A DNA stretch of 64,000 nucleotides from Anaerolineaceae bacterium UBA1415 (lineage in GTDB: Bacteria; Chloroflexota; Anaerolineae; Anaerolineales; Anaerolineaceae). Numbering within the stretch: position 1 is the first letter of the stretch; every line of letters begins with the position of its first letter. The stretch covers positions 15,039 through 79,038 of the forward strand of contig DBPR01000019.1 in NCBI GenBank assembly GCA_002305635.1. The letters run 5' to 3'. The notes under the pieces were generated by a model. The model did no database searches. It worked only from the letters and a program-made list of their open reading frames with translations, and was not told the origin of the DNA. Position numbers and translations under genes: made by a program. Shown here piece after piece: positions 33,067 to 41,312 of this stretch.

Positions 33067-34879
33067 TGAAAACGAGCTGGATGACGAGGTACACCTTTCC
33101 AAAGGTGTCTTTGGTCGTCTGCTGAAACTACTAAAAAAGTATTGGATACTTGTTTTTTGCGGCGTTGCTTCCATTGCCTTTGTCTCCTGGCTGGACGCTT
33201 ACTTCACCATGCTGAACAAGCAGATCATCGATGATGCCATCGTCACCAAAAACGTCAGCCTGATGATCAGGCTTTTCGGCAACTATTCGTTGATCACGCT
33301 GGTGCAGCTGGCGGGTTTCTTCGTAATGATGTACAGCGTTGGCCTTTTAGGCGAAAAGCTGCGCTATGATCTGCGCCGCGACCTTTTTAATCACCTGCAG
33401 AAGCTTTCTTTGTCCTATTTCACCAAAACCCCGCTGGGTTGGATCATGTCGCGCGTGACTTCTGATACCGAAAAAATGGCTGACCTGCTCACCTGGGGTA
33501 TCACTGACTCGATCTGGGCGTTGACCAACATTGGCTTTGCGGTCTACTACATGCTTCGCCTGAATGCGCAGCTGGCTTTGATCGTGGTGCTTTCCTTGCC
33601 GATCATGATCTTTATTTCTTTCAAATTCCGCGTAAAGATCTACTATCACTTCCGCCGCTCGCGCAAGGCCAATTCCAAAATGACAGCCTCGCTCAACGAA
33701 AACATCACCGGCGTGCGCATTGTCAAAGCCCTGCTGCGGGAGGATCAGAATCTGAAGAACTTCAAAGTGCTTTCCACCGATATGTTCCGGGAAAGTTATC
33801 GCGCGGGTCTTCTCTCAGCCATTTATTTGCCCACCATCCAGACCATCAGCGCGATTTCGCTGGTGCTGATACTTTGGCGCGGCGGCAATATGGTCGGCAA
33901 CAGCCTGATCTCAGTCGGCACCCTGCAGGCCTTTATCTCTTACATCATGTTCATCCTCTGGCCCATTCAGGACCTTGCCCGCGTTTACGCAGAAATGCAG
34001 AACGCGGTCGCCTCCTCTGAGCGTGTGTTCTCCCTGCTCGAGACCAAACCCGAGATCGTTGACCGCAGCGAAATCATCCCGACCAATTCTCTGGTTGGGA
34101 ACGTGGAGTTTGAGAACGTCTCTTTCCATTATGAGACCGATGAACCGGTCATCCGCAATTTGAGTTTTAAGATTCCTCAGGGTCAAAAAGTGGCTTTGGT
34201 TGGCACCACCGGCGGCGGCAAGACCACCATCGTCAACCTGCTTTGCCGCTTTTATGAACCAAGCGAAGGCACGATCCGCATCGCCGGTCAGGATTATCTG
34301 AATTACTCTCTCGAAGACATTCAGTCGCGGATTGGCGTTGTCCTGCAGATTCCGCATCTCTTTTCGGGCAGTATTCGCGACAACCTGCGCTACGGCCGAC
34401 TCGACGCCAACGATGAGGAGATCGAAGAGGCAGCCAGGCTGGCAGGGGCGCATGAATTTATCAGCAAGTTTGAAAATGGCTACGATTCAAATGTTGGCGA
34501 AGGCGGCAACCAGCTTTCGGTTGGTCAGAAACAGCTTATCAGCATCGCCCGCGCCTTGCTGGCAAATCCTAATATTTTCATTATGGACGAAGCCACCAGT
34601 TCGGTCGATACCCTGACCGAAGCGCTGATCCAAAAAGGCATGCATCAACTCATGAGCGGACGTACCAGCTTCATCATTGCCCACCGCCTCTCGACCATTA
34701 AATCTGCTGATCAGATATTCGTTATTGAGGATGGCCAGATCGCGGAGAGCGGCAATCATCAGGAATTGATCCGCAAACGCGGATTGTATTACAATCTCTA
34801 CACCAAGCAATTCCGGCACGATCTGGAATCAAGGCTTGATCCGTTTTCACCCACAGACGCAGTGGAAAGCCCGGCCTGA
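33050..34879 (+). CDS. ABC exporter subunit, catalytic half
   Basis: 609 residues from a GTG at 33050 (AGAGGA upstream) inside the end of the previous gene; the frame is open to 32927 but the extra part is out-of-frame reading of the partner. Six membrane helices, then Walker A GTTGGGKTT, signature LSVGQKQL (second Gly changed to Val) and Walker B IFIMDEATSSVD with the catalytic Glu. This is complementary to the partner: active ATP site here, intact signature there. Together they make one heterodimeric exporter. A TIM-barrel gene follows after 2 bp, the tightest link to its function. Confidence 0.9.
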   Translation: MSTYYDENELDDEVHLSKGVFGRLLKLLKKYWILVFCGVASIAFVSWLDAYFTMLNKQIIDDAIVTKNVSLMIRLFGNYSLITLVQLAGFFVMMYSVGLLGEKLRYDLRRDLFNHLQKLSLSYFTKTPLGWIMSRVTSDTEKMADLLTWGITDSIWALTNIGFAVYYMLRLNAQLALIVVLSLPIMIFISFKFRVKIYYHFRRSRKANSKMTASLNENITGVRIVKALLREDQNLKNFKVLSTDMFRESYRAGLLSAIYLPTIQTISAISLVLILWRGGNMVGNSLISVGTLQAFISYIMFILWPIQDLARVYAEMQNAVASSERVFSLLETKPEIVDRSEIIPTNSLVGNVEFENVSFHYETDEPVIRNLSFKIPQGQKVALVGTTGGGKTTIVNLLCRFYEPSEGTIRIAGQDYLNYSLEDIQSRIGVVLQIPHLFSGSIRDNLRYGRLDANDEEIEEAARLAGAHEFISKFENGYDSNVGEGGNQLSVGQKQLISIARALLANPNIFIMDEATSSVDTLTEALIQKGMHQLMSGRTSFIIAHRLSTIKSADQIFVIEDGQIAESGNHQELIRKRGLYYNLYTKQFRHDLESRLDPFSPTDAVESPA

Positions 34880-34881
34880 AA

Positions 34882-35664
34882 ATGAAACTCGCCGTCAACT
34901 ACTCTACAGCCCTGCAAAAGCTGATCCAAACCGAAAAGGTCAAGGTCGATCTGCTTAAATGCCCGGAATGGTACGGTCTTGTCCAGCCTGCTCTAAGCAT
35001 TGGGCAGGTTTATATTCATTTTGAAATTGCCCTCGGAGTGAACAATGTTCAGCGCCTGAATTTTGATCTGATTAAGCGCATGATCGACCTGACAGACACG
35101 AAATTCATAAACACCCACCTTTCCAACGCAGCTCAACCCGCAGGTCAAAGCAAAAATCAAATTCTTGCGAATTGGGAAGCCGATCTGGCTTTTCTGAGAG
35201 AGCAACTGCCTGGGATGCCTTTCATTGCCGAAAACCTGCCCTGGCATGACTTCCTGCCTCAGCTGGAACTGGCAAGTGACCCTGAACTGATCAGCGAATT
35301 TCTTGTCAGAAACGATGTCGGCCTCCTGCTTGACCTTTCGCATGCCCAGATCACTGCCGCCATGACGGGCCTGGACTATCGCGATTATGTAGCCAGACTG
35401 CCGCTTGATCGCCTGGAAGAGCTGCATATTACCGGCATACGGGATTACAACGGATCCATGACCGATCATTTTGAGATGCAGGAACACGACTGGCCGATCG
35501 CGGAATGGGCTGCCAGCCAGATCCGCTCCGGTGCCTGGAAAGAACCTGAGATCGTCGCCTTTGAGTACGGCGGCGTTGGCGACGTCTTCTGCTGGCGCAC
35601 CGAAGAAAGTGCCCTGCTTGAGCAAGTCCCGCGTTTGTACCAATTATTTGGCGAGAGACCTTAA
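34882..35664 (+). CDS. TIM-barrel protein, possibly DUF692/MNIO-like
   Basis: 260 residues. The pattern is a metal-binding TIM barrel: YIHFEIAL (about 45), FINTHLS (about 75), FIAENLPWHD (about 114), VGLLLDLSHAQ (about 146), LEELHITG (about 176), MTDHFEMQEHDW (about 193) and EIVAFEYGG (about 224). The order ENL, LLLD, HITG and the His/Asp residues resembles DUF692 proteins, the multinuclear iron oxidases (MNIO) that modify peptides. A xylose-isomerase-like sugar epimerase is the alternative. The gene starts 2 bp after the exporter stop. No DUF2063 partner or peptide precursor was seen nearby. Confidence 0.55.
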   Translation: MKLAVNYSTALQKLIQTEKVKVDLLKCPEWYGLVQPALSIGQVYIHFEIALGVNNVQRLNFDLIKRMIDLTDTKFINTHLSNAAQPAGQSKNQILANWEADLAFLREQLPGMPFIAENLPWHDFLPQLELASDPELISEFLVRNDVGLLLDLSHAQITAAMTGLDYRDYVARLPLDRLEELHITGIRDYNGSMTDHFEMQEHDWPIAEWAASQIRSGAWKEPEIVAFEYGGVGDVFCWRTEESALLEQVPRLYQLFGERP

Positions 35665-35740
35665 TGCTTCGTCAACCACGAATTCGCATTTAATTTTTGC
35701 TCCCTGAATTAAACGTAGTTGTACAGTGGCTGGTTTGTCC

Positions 35741-35782
35741 CCGAGCCTGTCAAGTCCCCTCTGGGTATGTCCCCCATCCGCT
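35741..35782. repeat. Partial copy of the 40-bp palindromic repeat
   Basis: 35752-35782 matches the right-hand 30 bases of the copy at 41023-41062 with one change and one extra C. The left arm is diverged (CCCCGAGCCTGT). The rest of the 290-bp gap shows nothing else; the in-frame 61-codon ORF here is repeat sequence. Confidence 0.6.
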
Positions 35783-35956
35783 GCATATGCAAAAATAAAC
35801 ACCTGTGCTTCTCATAAGCGGTTTTATGATTTTTTGCCATTGTCCTTGTTTGTCCATCTTTCAGTAGATGCAGTTGCCCTGGACACCGTTTATGAGGTTT
35901 TAATAAAATAAACAACCTGTGGTATATCTTAACCAACAATCAAGAGGTGTGAACAC

Positions 35957-36580
35957 GTGAAAAAGGACGACACAGTGACTGTCAGCGGGACGAAAAGTGA
36001 GAGTATTCTCCACAAAATCAGCGACCATTTGATCAAAAACTCTCCCGGTATGCGCGTGATCAAGACAGCGCTGGCGGTGATCCTTTGCCTGCTGATCGAA
36101 AATCTGCGCGGGGCCGACATGCCCACGCACGCCTGCATTGCCACCGTCGTCTGCATGCAGCCAACCCTGCGTTCCACATTCAAGGCTTCGATCGACCGAA
36201 CGCTCAGCACGATCATCGCAGGCGCATATTCTTATCTCATGGCGGTTTTACTGATCGCTCATTTCGGAATGGACCCCAGGAGCCTCCTGTTTTACCTCAT
36301 TCTTGGCATCCTGTCTTTTCCGCTCATGGCGATTATGATCGCCATCAAAAAACCAACTTCACTTGCCATTTCAGTAATTGTCTTCCTGATCATCATGCTC
36401 AACGTAAGCCAGACCAACCCTCTTACCTATGCGGTTGGCAGAGTAATTGCCACCCTGATCGGTATTGCGGTCGCATTATTCGTGAACTGGCTTCCGCCAC
36501 TAAACAAGCTCGGAGAAAAGATCGGATCAGTTAATATTGAAAAAAATGGAACGGAGGATCCGGGAAACCATCATCCATAA
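35957..36580 (+). CDS. Aromatic-acid-exporter/FUSC-like membrane protein
   Basis: 207 residues from a GTG with GAGGTG 7 nt upstream. After a polar 30-residue N-terminus come about five membrane helices. LIENLRGADMPTHACIATVVCMQPTLRST (given here only as LIENLRGAD at about 47 and MQPTLRST at about 67) and an RTLSTIIAGAY helix fit the ArAE_1/DUF939 half of aromatic-acid exporters. The long cytoplasmic C-terminal domain of full-length members is absent; the protein ends 25 residues after the last helix. Substrate unknown. The sirtuin gene follows after 11 bp with its own strong SD. Confidence 0.75.
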   Translation: MKKDDTVTVSGTKSESILHKISDHLIKNSPGMRVIKTALAVILCLLIENLRGADMPTHACIATVVCMQPTLRSTFKASIDRTLSTIIAGAYSYLMAVLLIAHFGMDPRSLLFYLILGILSFPLMAIMIAIKKPTSLAISVIVFLIIMLNVSQTNPLTYAVGRVIATLIGIAVALFVNWLPPLNKLGEKIGSVNIEKNGTEDPGNHHP

Positions 36581-36591
36581 AAAGGAGAAAA

Positions 36592-37323
36592 ATGAAAGAG
36601 CAAAGTCAAATCCTGGCTGAATTAATTGACAAATCGCAGTTTATTGTCTTCTTCGGTGGAGCAGGCGTTTCTACCGCTTCTGGAATTCCCGATTTCAGAT
36701 CCGCCACCGGTCTTTACAACCGTGAGAATAAAACCAATTACTCTCCTGAGACGATGCTGAGCTACCCTTTCATGCTCAGCCATCCGGACGAGTTTTACGC
36801 GTATAAACGGGAAAACCTTCATTATCCAGACGCCAAACCCAACCTGGCGCACCTCGCGCTTGCCCGTCTGGAGGCGCAAAGGCCCGAAACAACCATCATC
36901 ACGCAGAATATCGATGGGCTGCATCAGGCAGCCGGTTCAAAGAATGTGCTGGAATTGCACGGCAGCATGCAGCGTTTTTATTGCATGAAGTGTGGGCGCG
37001 ATTATCCGGCCTCGCTTGTATGGGAAGGCCAGGGTGTTCCCCATTGTCCGGCTTGCCAGGGTATGATCAGGCCCGATGTCGTCCTCTATGGCGAAGCCCT
37101 CAATGGCAGAGTGATTCGCCAGGCAGAGAGCGCCATTCGCCGGGCCGATCTGATGATTGTTGGCGGTACATCGCTGGTGGTCTACCCCGCGGCCGGGCTG
37201 CTCCATTACTTCCATGGGGATAATCTCGTTTTGATCAATCGCGACGAAACTCCGTACGACGATGACGCGACTTATGTTTTCCATGACGATCTGGGAGAGA
37301 TCCTCGATCAGGCGATCCAGTAA
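36592..37323 (+). CDS. cobB: NAD-dependent protein deacylase (sirtuin)
   Basis: 243 residues of the Sir2 family, removing acyl groups from lysines with NAD. GGAGVSTASGIPDFRS (about 21), ITQNIDGLHQAAGS (about 101) with the catalytic His in LELHGS (about 122), and a zinc site CMKC...CPAC (about 130-155) are all intact. LVVYPAAGLLHYF (about 198) is the usual C-terminal NAD-binding part. An AAAAGGAG lies 7 nt before the ATG. A perfect 16-bp hairpin follows. It could reverse acetylation by the GNAT enzyme in this window, but nothing in the layout ties them together. Confidence 0.93.
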   Translation: MKEQSQILAELIDKSQFIVFFGGAGVSTASGIPDFRSATGLYNRENKTNYSPETMLSYPFMLSHPDEFYAYKRENLHYPDAKPNLAHLALARLEAQRPETTIITQNIDGLHQAAGSKNVLELHGSMQRFYCMKCGRDYPASLVWEGQGVPHCPACQGMIRPDVVLYGEALNGRVIRQAESAIRRADLMIVGGTSLVVYPAAGLLHYFHGDNLVLINRDETPYDDDATYVFHDDLGEILDQAIQ

Positions 37324-37333
37324 ACAAGGGCTT

Positions 37334-37372
37334 AAACTAAAACAGCCGCCTCACCTGCGGCTGTTTTAGTTT
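37334..37372 (+). terminator. Terminator after the sirtuin gene
   Basis: AAACTAAAACAGCCGC (37334-37349) pairs perfectly with 37357-37372 around the loop CTCACCT. The stem carries its own T-rich right arm (TGTTTTAGTTT). Confidence 0.8.
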
Positions 37373-37592
37373 CGATCTAATATTGTTTTTTTCACAATCC
37401 GATCCTATTCGTGCGCTTTGAAAGGAGAGAAACAATGGTTGCACGAATGGTTGATATATTAACTTGTTTTAGTTAAATCTACATCAAGACAATGTTAGCG
37501 TTTTGTTAATTCTTTTGCTCTTTTTGTTAAATTTTTAATCATGAATCAGCGTCATTTCCAGGCAGTTTTATGCTATGATTATGGAGATCATC

Positions 37593-38108
37593 ATGAAATT
37601 TTGGAAGAATTATCTGCCCTTTCTCCTGCTGAATGTGCTCGTTTCGGCGGCAACCATTCTGGCAGTTTTATGGTTTTGGCAACACCGCGCCACCTCGCCC
37701 AGGCCCCTTGCCACGCTGCCGCCTGCCGCAACGCCAACACTCCAGGCCCAGAAAACCCAGGAAATGAATGCGACTGGAGAGCCAAAACCTGACAGCGAAG
37801 GTTTGCTCAAGATAGAAGGCGTTTTTGGCGCAGGCGATCTGAACGTCGAATACATCCTGATCCGTAATCAAAGCGATGCGAGTATCAACCTGAATGGCTG
37901 GTCGATCAGCTCTGACAGCGGGAAAAGTCTGGAGCTGCCAAAGCTGATTCTCAATAAGAACGGAGCCGTGCGGCTCTATTCAAAACATGGAACCAACAGC
38001 GTGATCGAACTCTATTGGAATTCTGATCTGGCTTTATGGAAATCCGGAGACGAGATCTTTCTGATCGATGCCTCCGGTCAAAAACAGGCCAGTTGGCAGG
38101 TTCCATAA
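37593..38108 (+). CDS. Membrane-anchored lamin-tail-domain protein
   Basis: 171 residues from the ATG at 37593, with GGAG 6 nt upstream; an upstream in-frame ATG at 37575 lacks an SD. One N-terminal membrane helix (about 8-28) is followed by a Pro/Thr linker and then an LTD-type Ig fold (about 65-171): VEYILIRNQSDASINLNGWSI is cited here only as EYILIRNQSDASI, then GWSISSDSG, LILNKNGAVRLYSK and WKSGDEIFLIDASG. Bacterial LTD proteins are usually extracellular and bind surfaces or nucleic acid; its role is unknown. dnaX begins 18 bp later. Confidence 0.8.
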   Translation: MKFWKNYLPFLLLNVLVSAATILAVLWFWQHRATSPRPLATLPPAATPTLQAQKTQEMNATGEPKPDSEGLLKIEGVFGAGDLNVEYILIRNQSDASINLNGWSISSDSGKSLELPKLILNKNGAVRLYSKHGTNSVIELYWNSDLALWKSGDEIFLIDASGQKQASWQVP

Positions 38109-38126
38109 TTATTGTAAGGATAATTT

Positions 38127-39758
38127 ATGTCACAAGCTTATTATCGTGTTTGGCGCCCTGCCCTTTGGGAAGAAGTAGTTGGACAAGACCACATCGTCCA
38201 GACTTTGCGCAACGCCATCATTACCAATCGGGTTGCCCATGCCTATCTCTTTGCCGGCCCCAAAGGCACCGGCAAGACCACCAGCGCGCGCTTGTTGGCC
38301 AAGGCTGTCAACTGTCTGAATGAGGATAAGGAAAAACAACCCTGCAATCAGTGTGAAAACTGCCTGGCGGTCAACGAAGGACGTTTTCTTGATCTGATCG
38401 AGATCGACGCCGCCTCCAACACCAGTGTGGATGACGTTCGCGATCTGCGCGACAAGATCAATTTTGCGCCATCCCAGGGGAAGTTCAAGGTCTACATCGT
38501 CGATGAAGTTCACATGCTCTCCACTTCGGCTTTCAACGCGCTTCTGAAAACGCTGGAAGAACCGCCCGCGCACGTGATGTTCATCCTCTGCACGACCGAG
38601 ATCCACAAAATTCCAGCCACTGTGCTTTCGCGCTGCCAAAGGCATGAATTCCGGCGCATACCCGTGCCGACCATTGTTCAGAAACTAAACGAGCTGACCA
38701 AAAAAGAAAACATCAATATTGATGCAGACGCGCTCAGCCTGATTGCCAGACAGGCAACCGGCGCGATGCGCGATGCCATCTCGATGGTAGACCAACTTAG
38801 CTCGATGTCCAGCCATGTCACGCTCGGGATCGCGCAGGAAGTTCTCGGAACGGCAACCAGCCAGGCTGTGATCAACCTGGTCGAGGCGATTCAGGCCGAA
38901 GACAGTGGCCTTGGTCTGGAGATCATACACAAGGCGCTCGACAGTGGCACCGATCCCCGTCAGTTTGCGCGACAGATCGTTGATTATTTACGCGACCTGC
39001 TCGTGATCCGCATGAAAGCCGGGCAAAACCTGGAGCTTACCCCCGAAATGCGTGAAAAGATGAATCAGCAGGCTGAAAAGTTCGCCATTGACCACCTGGT
39101 CGCCATCATCACCGCTTTTAGCGAAGCCTCGACAGACCTGAAAGCCAACTGGCACCCCGGTCTCGGTCTGGAACTCGCATTGGCGAGCTCAATGCGCCCT
39201 CCCCAGCCTGTCATCGTTCAGGCTGAAACAAGCGGTCGCGATCGCAACCCTGCCCATGAAGCCGAAAATGACCGGTCTAGCCAGGCTGCAGCCGCAACAT
39301 CGCCAGCCAAAAGTGAGCGCAGCCGGAACAAACAACCTGATATAAAGCTTTCTGATAATATTGGCGATTTCGTCCCCGGGACGCCCCTCACGCTGGAACT
39401 GGCAAAATCCCGCTGGGATCGGGTAAAACGTTATGTTGGCTCAGAAAATCGCATCACTGCGGCTGTATTGAATTCCGGCAAATTGGTCAAGGCGCTTGGG
39501 GATACGATTGTGCTCAATTTTGAAGGTGAAATTCTGCGTGAACGCATGATGGAAGAGAAAGCCAAAGACCTGGTTGGTCAGGCGCTCGCGAAGGTCTACG
39601 GTCAGGATATTAAACTGATTTGCACCGTGGGCGATCAAAAAGTGATCCTGCCGAACGAAAGCGATCAGGCAGAAAACGATCTGGTAGACTACGCAATAAA
39701 CCATTTAGACGGACAATTACTCGAAGGTGACCCCTTCGCAGAAGGAAAGGATAATTAA
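38127..39758 (+). CDS. dnaX: DNA polymerase III gamma/tau subunit
   Basis: 543 residues. Clamp-loader ATPase of the replicase. Walker A GPKGTGKTT (about 45), zinc site CNQCENC (about 72-78), Walker B VYIVDEVHML (about 118), SRC motif LSRCQRHEF (about 173). A low-complexity linker (about 360-410) and a 130-residue C-terminal domain follow. There is no obvious slippery A-run for gamma/tau frameshifting. The order dnaX-ybaB-recR is widely conserved and is kept here, with one base between dnaX and ybaB. Confidence 0.95.
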   Translation: MSQAYYRVWRPALWEEVVGQDHIVQTLRNAIITNRVAHAYLFAGPKGTGKTTSARLLAKAVNCLNEDKEKQPCNQCENCLAVNEGRFLDLIEIDAASNTSVDDVRDLRDKINFAPSQGKFKVYIVDEVHMLSTSAFNALLKTLEEPPAHVMFILCTTEIHKIPATVLSRCQRHEFRRIPVPTIVQKLNELTKKENINIDADALSLIARQATGAMRDAISMVDQLSSMSSHVTLGIAQEVLGTATSQAVINLVEAIQAEDSGLGLEIIHKALDSGTDPRQFARQIVDYLRDLLVIRMKAGQNLELTPEMREKMNQQAEKFAIDHLVAIITAFSEASTDLKANWHPGLGLELALASSMRPPQPVIVQAETSGRDRNPAHEAENDRSSQAAAATSPAKSERSRNKQPDIKLSDNIGDFVPGTPLTLELAKSRWDRVKRYVGSENRITAAVLNSGKLVKALGDTIVLNFEGEILRERMMEEKAKDLVGQALAKVYGQDIKLICTVGDQKVILPNESDQAENDLVDYAINHLDGQLLEGDPFAEGKDN

Positions 39759-39759
39759 T

Positions 39760-40101
39760 ATGGCAAAAGGATATCGTGGCCCCGCCGCAGGCGGCAGAGG
39801 GCAAGGCAATATGATGGCGCAGCTGGCCAAATTGCAGGAACAAATGCAACAGGCCCAGGCTGACCTGGCGGAAGAGACCGTCACTGAAACCGCCGGTGGA
39901 GGCGCTGTCTCGGTGACGATGACCGGCGCTCAGGTCTGCAAAGCGATCGAGATCGCGCCTGATCTGCTCGAAGATGCCGATGTTGAAATGCTGCAGGATC
40001 TGGTTTTGACAGCTATTAATAAGGCATTGGACAGCTCACGCCAGCTTTCAGAAGAAAAAATGTCGCCCTTTACCAGCATGCTGGGCGGATTTGGGTTCTA
40101 A
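39760..40101 (+). CDS. YbaB/EbfC nucleoid-associated protein
   Basis: 113 residues from the ATG at 39760 (GAAAGGA upstream), right after the dnaX stop. A Gly/Arg-rich N-terminus is followed by the coiled helix LAKLQEQMQQAQADLAEE and the family core TAGGGAVSVTMTGAQ, then the helix LQDLVLTAINKAL. Small DNA-binding dimer, co-encoded with recR. The N-terminal 20 residues are longer and more basic than usual. Confidence 0.9.
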   Translation: MAKGYRGPAAGGRGQGNMMAQLAKLQEQMQQAQADLAEETVTETAGGGAVSVTMTGAQVCKAIEIAPDLLEDADVEMLQDLVLTAINKALDSSRQLSEEKMSPFTSMLGGFGF

Positions 40102-40107
40102 GGCTTC

Positions 40108-40716
40108 ATGCGCGCGATTCCTGATCCGGTTCAAAACCTGATCGACGCTTTTTCACACTTACCGGGGATCGGTCCCAAGACCGCTTCCCGGTTGGCCTTT
40201 CATCTGCTCAAAGCGCCGGAGGCTCTCTCTCTCGAACTGGCCGAAGCGCTGGAAGGCTTGAAAAGCGGCACCTCCCACTGCCAGCAATGCTATAACATCA
40301 CGCTGGCCGGAGAAGATATCTGCGACATTTGCGCTTCCTCCAATCGCAGCGATGAAACCATCTGCGTGGTCGAAGAGCCGCTGGACGTCATCGCCATCGA
40401 ACGCACCGGCGTTTATCAGGGCAAATATCACGTTCTCATGGGCGTGCTCTCCCCGATCGAGGGGATCGGGCCGGATCAGATCAAAATTTTCCCGCTGCTG
40501 GAACGGCTCAAACAGGAACCCGTCAAGGAAGTCATCATTGCCACCAACCCATCCATGGAAGGTGACGCCACCGCGCTCTATCTGCAGCAGCGCATCCAGC
40601 CGCTGGGGATCAAGGTCTCGCGCCTGGCGCGCGGCCTGCCGGTTGGCGGGGATATCGAATACGCCGACCAAAACACCCTCCAACGCGCCCTGGCATACCG
40701 ACAAACGATGGACTGA
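40108..40716 (+). CDS. recR: Recombination protein RecR
   Basis: 202 residues. RecR helps load RecA in the RecFOR pathway. An N-terminal helix-hairpin-helix (LPGIGPKTASRLAFHLL, about 17), a C4 zinc finger (CQQC...CDIC, about 56-71) and a Toprim domain (CVVEEPLDVIAIE and ATNPSMEGDATALYL, about 77-160) are all intact. It starts 6 bp after ybaB and ends the operon. Confidence 0.95.
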   Translation: MRAIPDPVQNLIDAFSHLPGIGPKTASRLAFHLLKAPEALSLELAEALEGLKSGTSHCQQCYNITLAGEDICDICASSNRSDETICVVEEPLDVIAIERTGVYQGKYHVLMGVLSPIEGIGPDQIKIFPLLERLKQEPVKEVIIATNPSMEGDATALYLQQRIQPLGIKVSRLARGLPVGGDIEYADQNTLQRALAYRQTMD

Positions 40717-41312
40717 TTCCTGATGATTAGTCTGACCGAACGCTTTTTCAGCAAATGAAATAACAGAATGTATTCTGTTTTAAAAAGCTGAAGTCGATTA
40801 ATTCCAAAACAAATTAGCCAACAACTGGCATTTTTCTTAGCCTATCAAAGCACGTTTCAGGGATTTAAATAAATTAAATACGTATCTGATTGATTGCGAA
40901 CATTGAAAACAAGCAATTCTTCTAAAAAAATTCAGCAATTCTCAGTATGAAATTTGTGCGACTTAGATTCTCCTTTCCTCAGACGAATATTATTTGGTTT
41001 TTGATCGAAAATTGACCTGTAAGGATGGGGCTAAGTGCCCTCTGGGTATGTCCCCATCCGCTAATTTTGCACATTAAATGACCAGATAATTGGTTCTAAT
41101 TTATCAACATTACTGACTTTAACGCCTAACCCGGAACTATTATTTCCATACTGAGAATTTCTGAACAACCTCCTGCCCCTTTCTGTATAAACATGTATAA
41201 TTTGTATTGCTAACAACAGGACATAAACAGAGAAAGGCATGACCAATAAGACAAACGAAATCCCGATCTGAAAGAAAGCTTTGAAATAAATCGTTATCAA
41301 TAAAGGAGAGTT
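40717..41312. other. Intergenic region between recR and glpX
   Basis: About 600 bp. It holds the palindromic repeat at 41023-41062 and, near 41196, the extended -10 box ATGTATAAT that could serve glpX. A 79-codon minus-strand ORF (41061-41300) lies over this promoter region, has no SD and is not believed. Nothing else was recognised. Confidence 0.5.
41023..41062. repeat. 40-bp palindromic repeat
   Basis: Arms GGATGGGG (41023-41030) and CCCCATCC (41052-41059) flank a 21-nt core. It matches the reverse complement of 13101-13140 at 37 of 40 positions, counted by eye. The changes fall in the arms partly in matching positions, which keeps the pairing. Confidence 0.75.

Noticed and set aside
35726..35911. 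61-codon ORF in the gap after the TIM-barrel gene, considered as a peptide precursor for the exporter operon
   Set aside because: Its first part is a copy of the palindromic repeat seen at 13101 and 41023, it has no SD, and it lacks a leader-core layout.
41061..41300. 79-codon hydrophobic minus-strand ORF before glpX
   Set aside because: It has no SD, overlaps the probable glpX promoter and starts in a repeat-flanked region.
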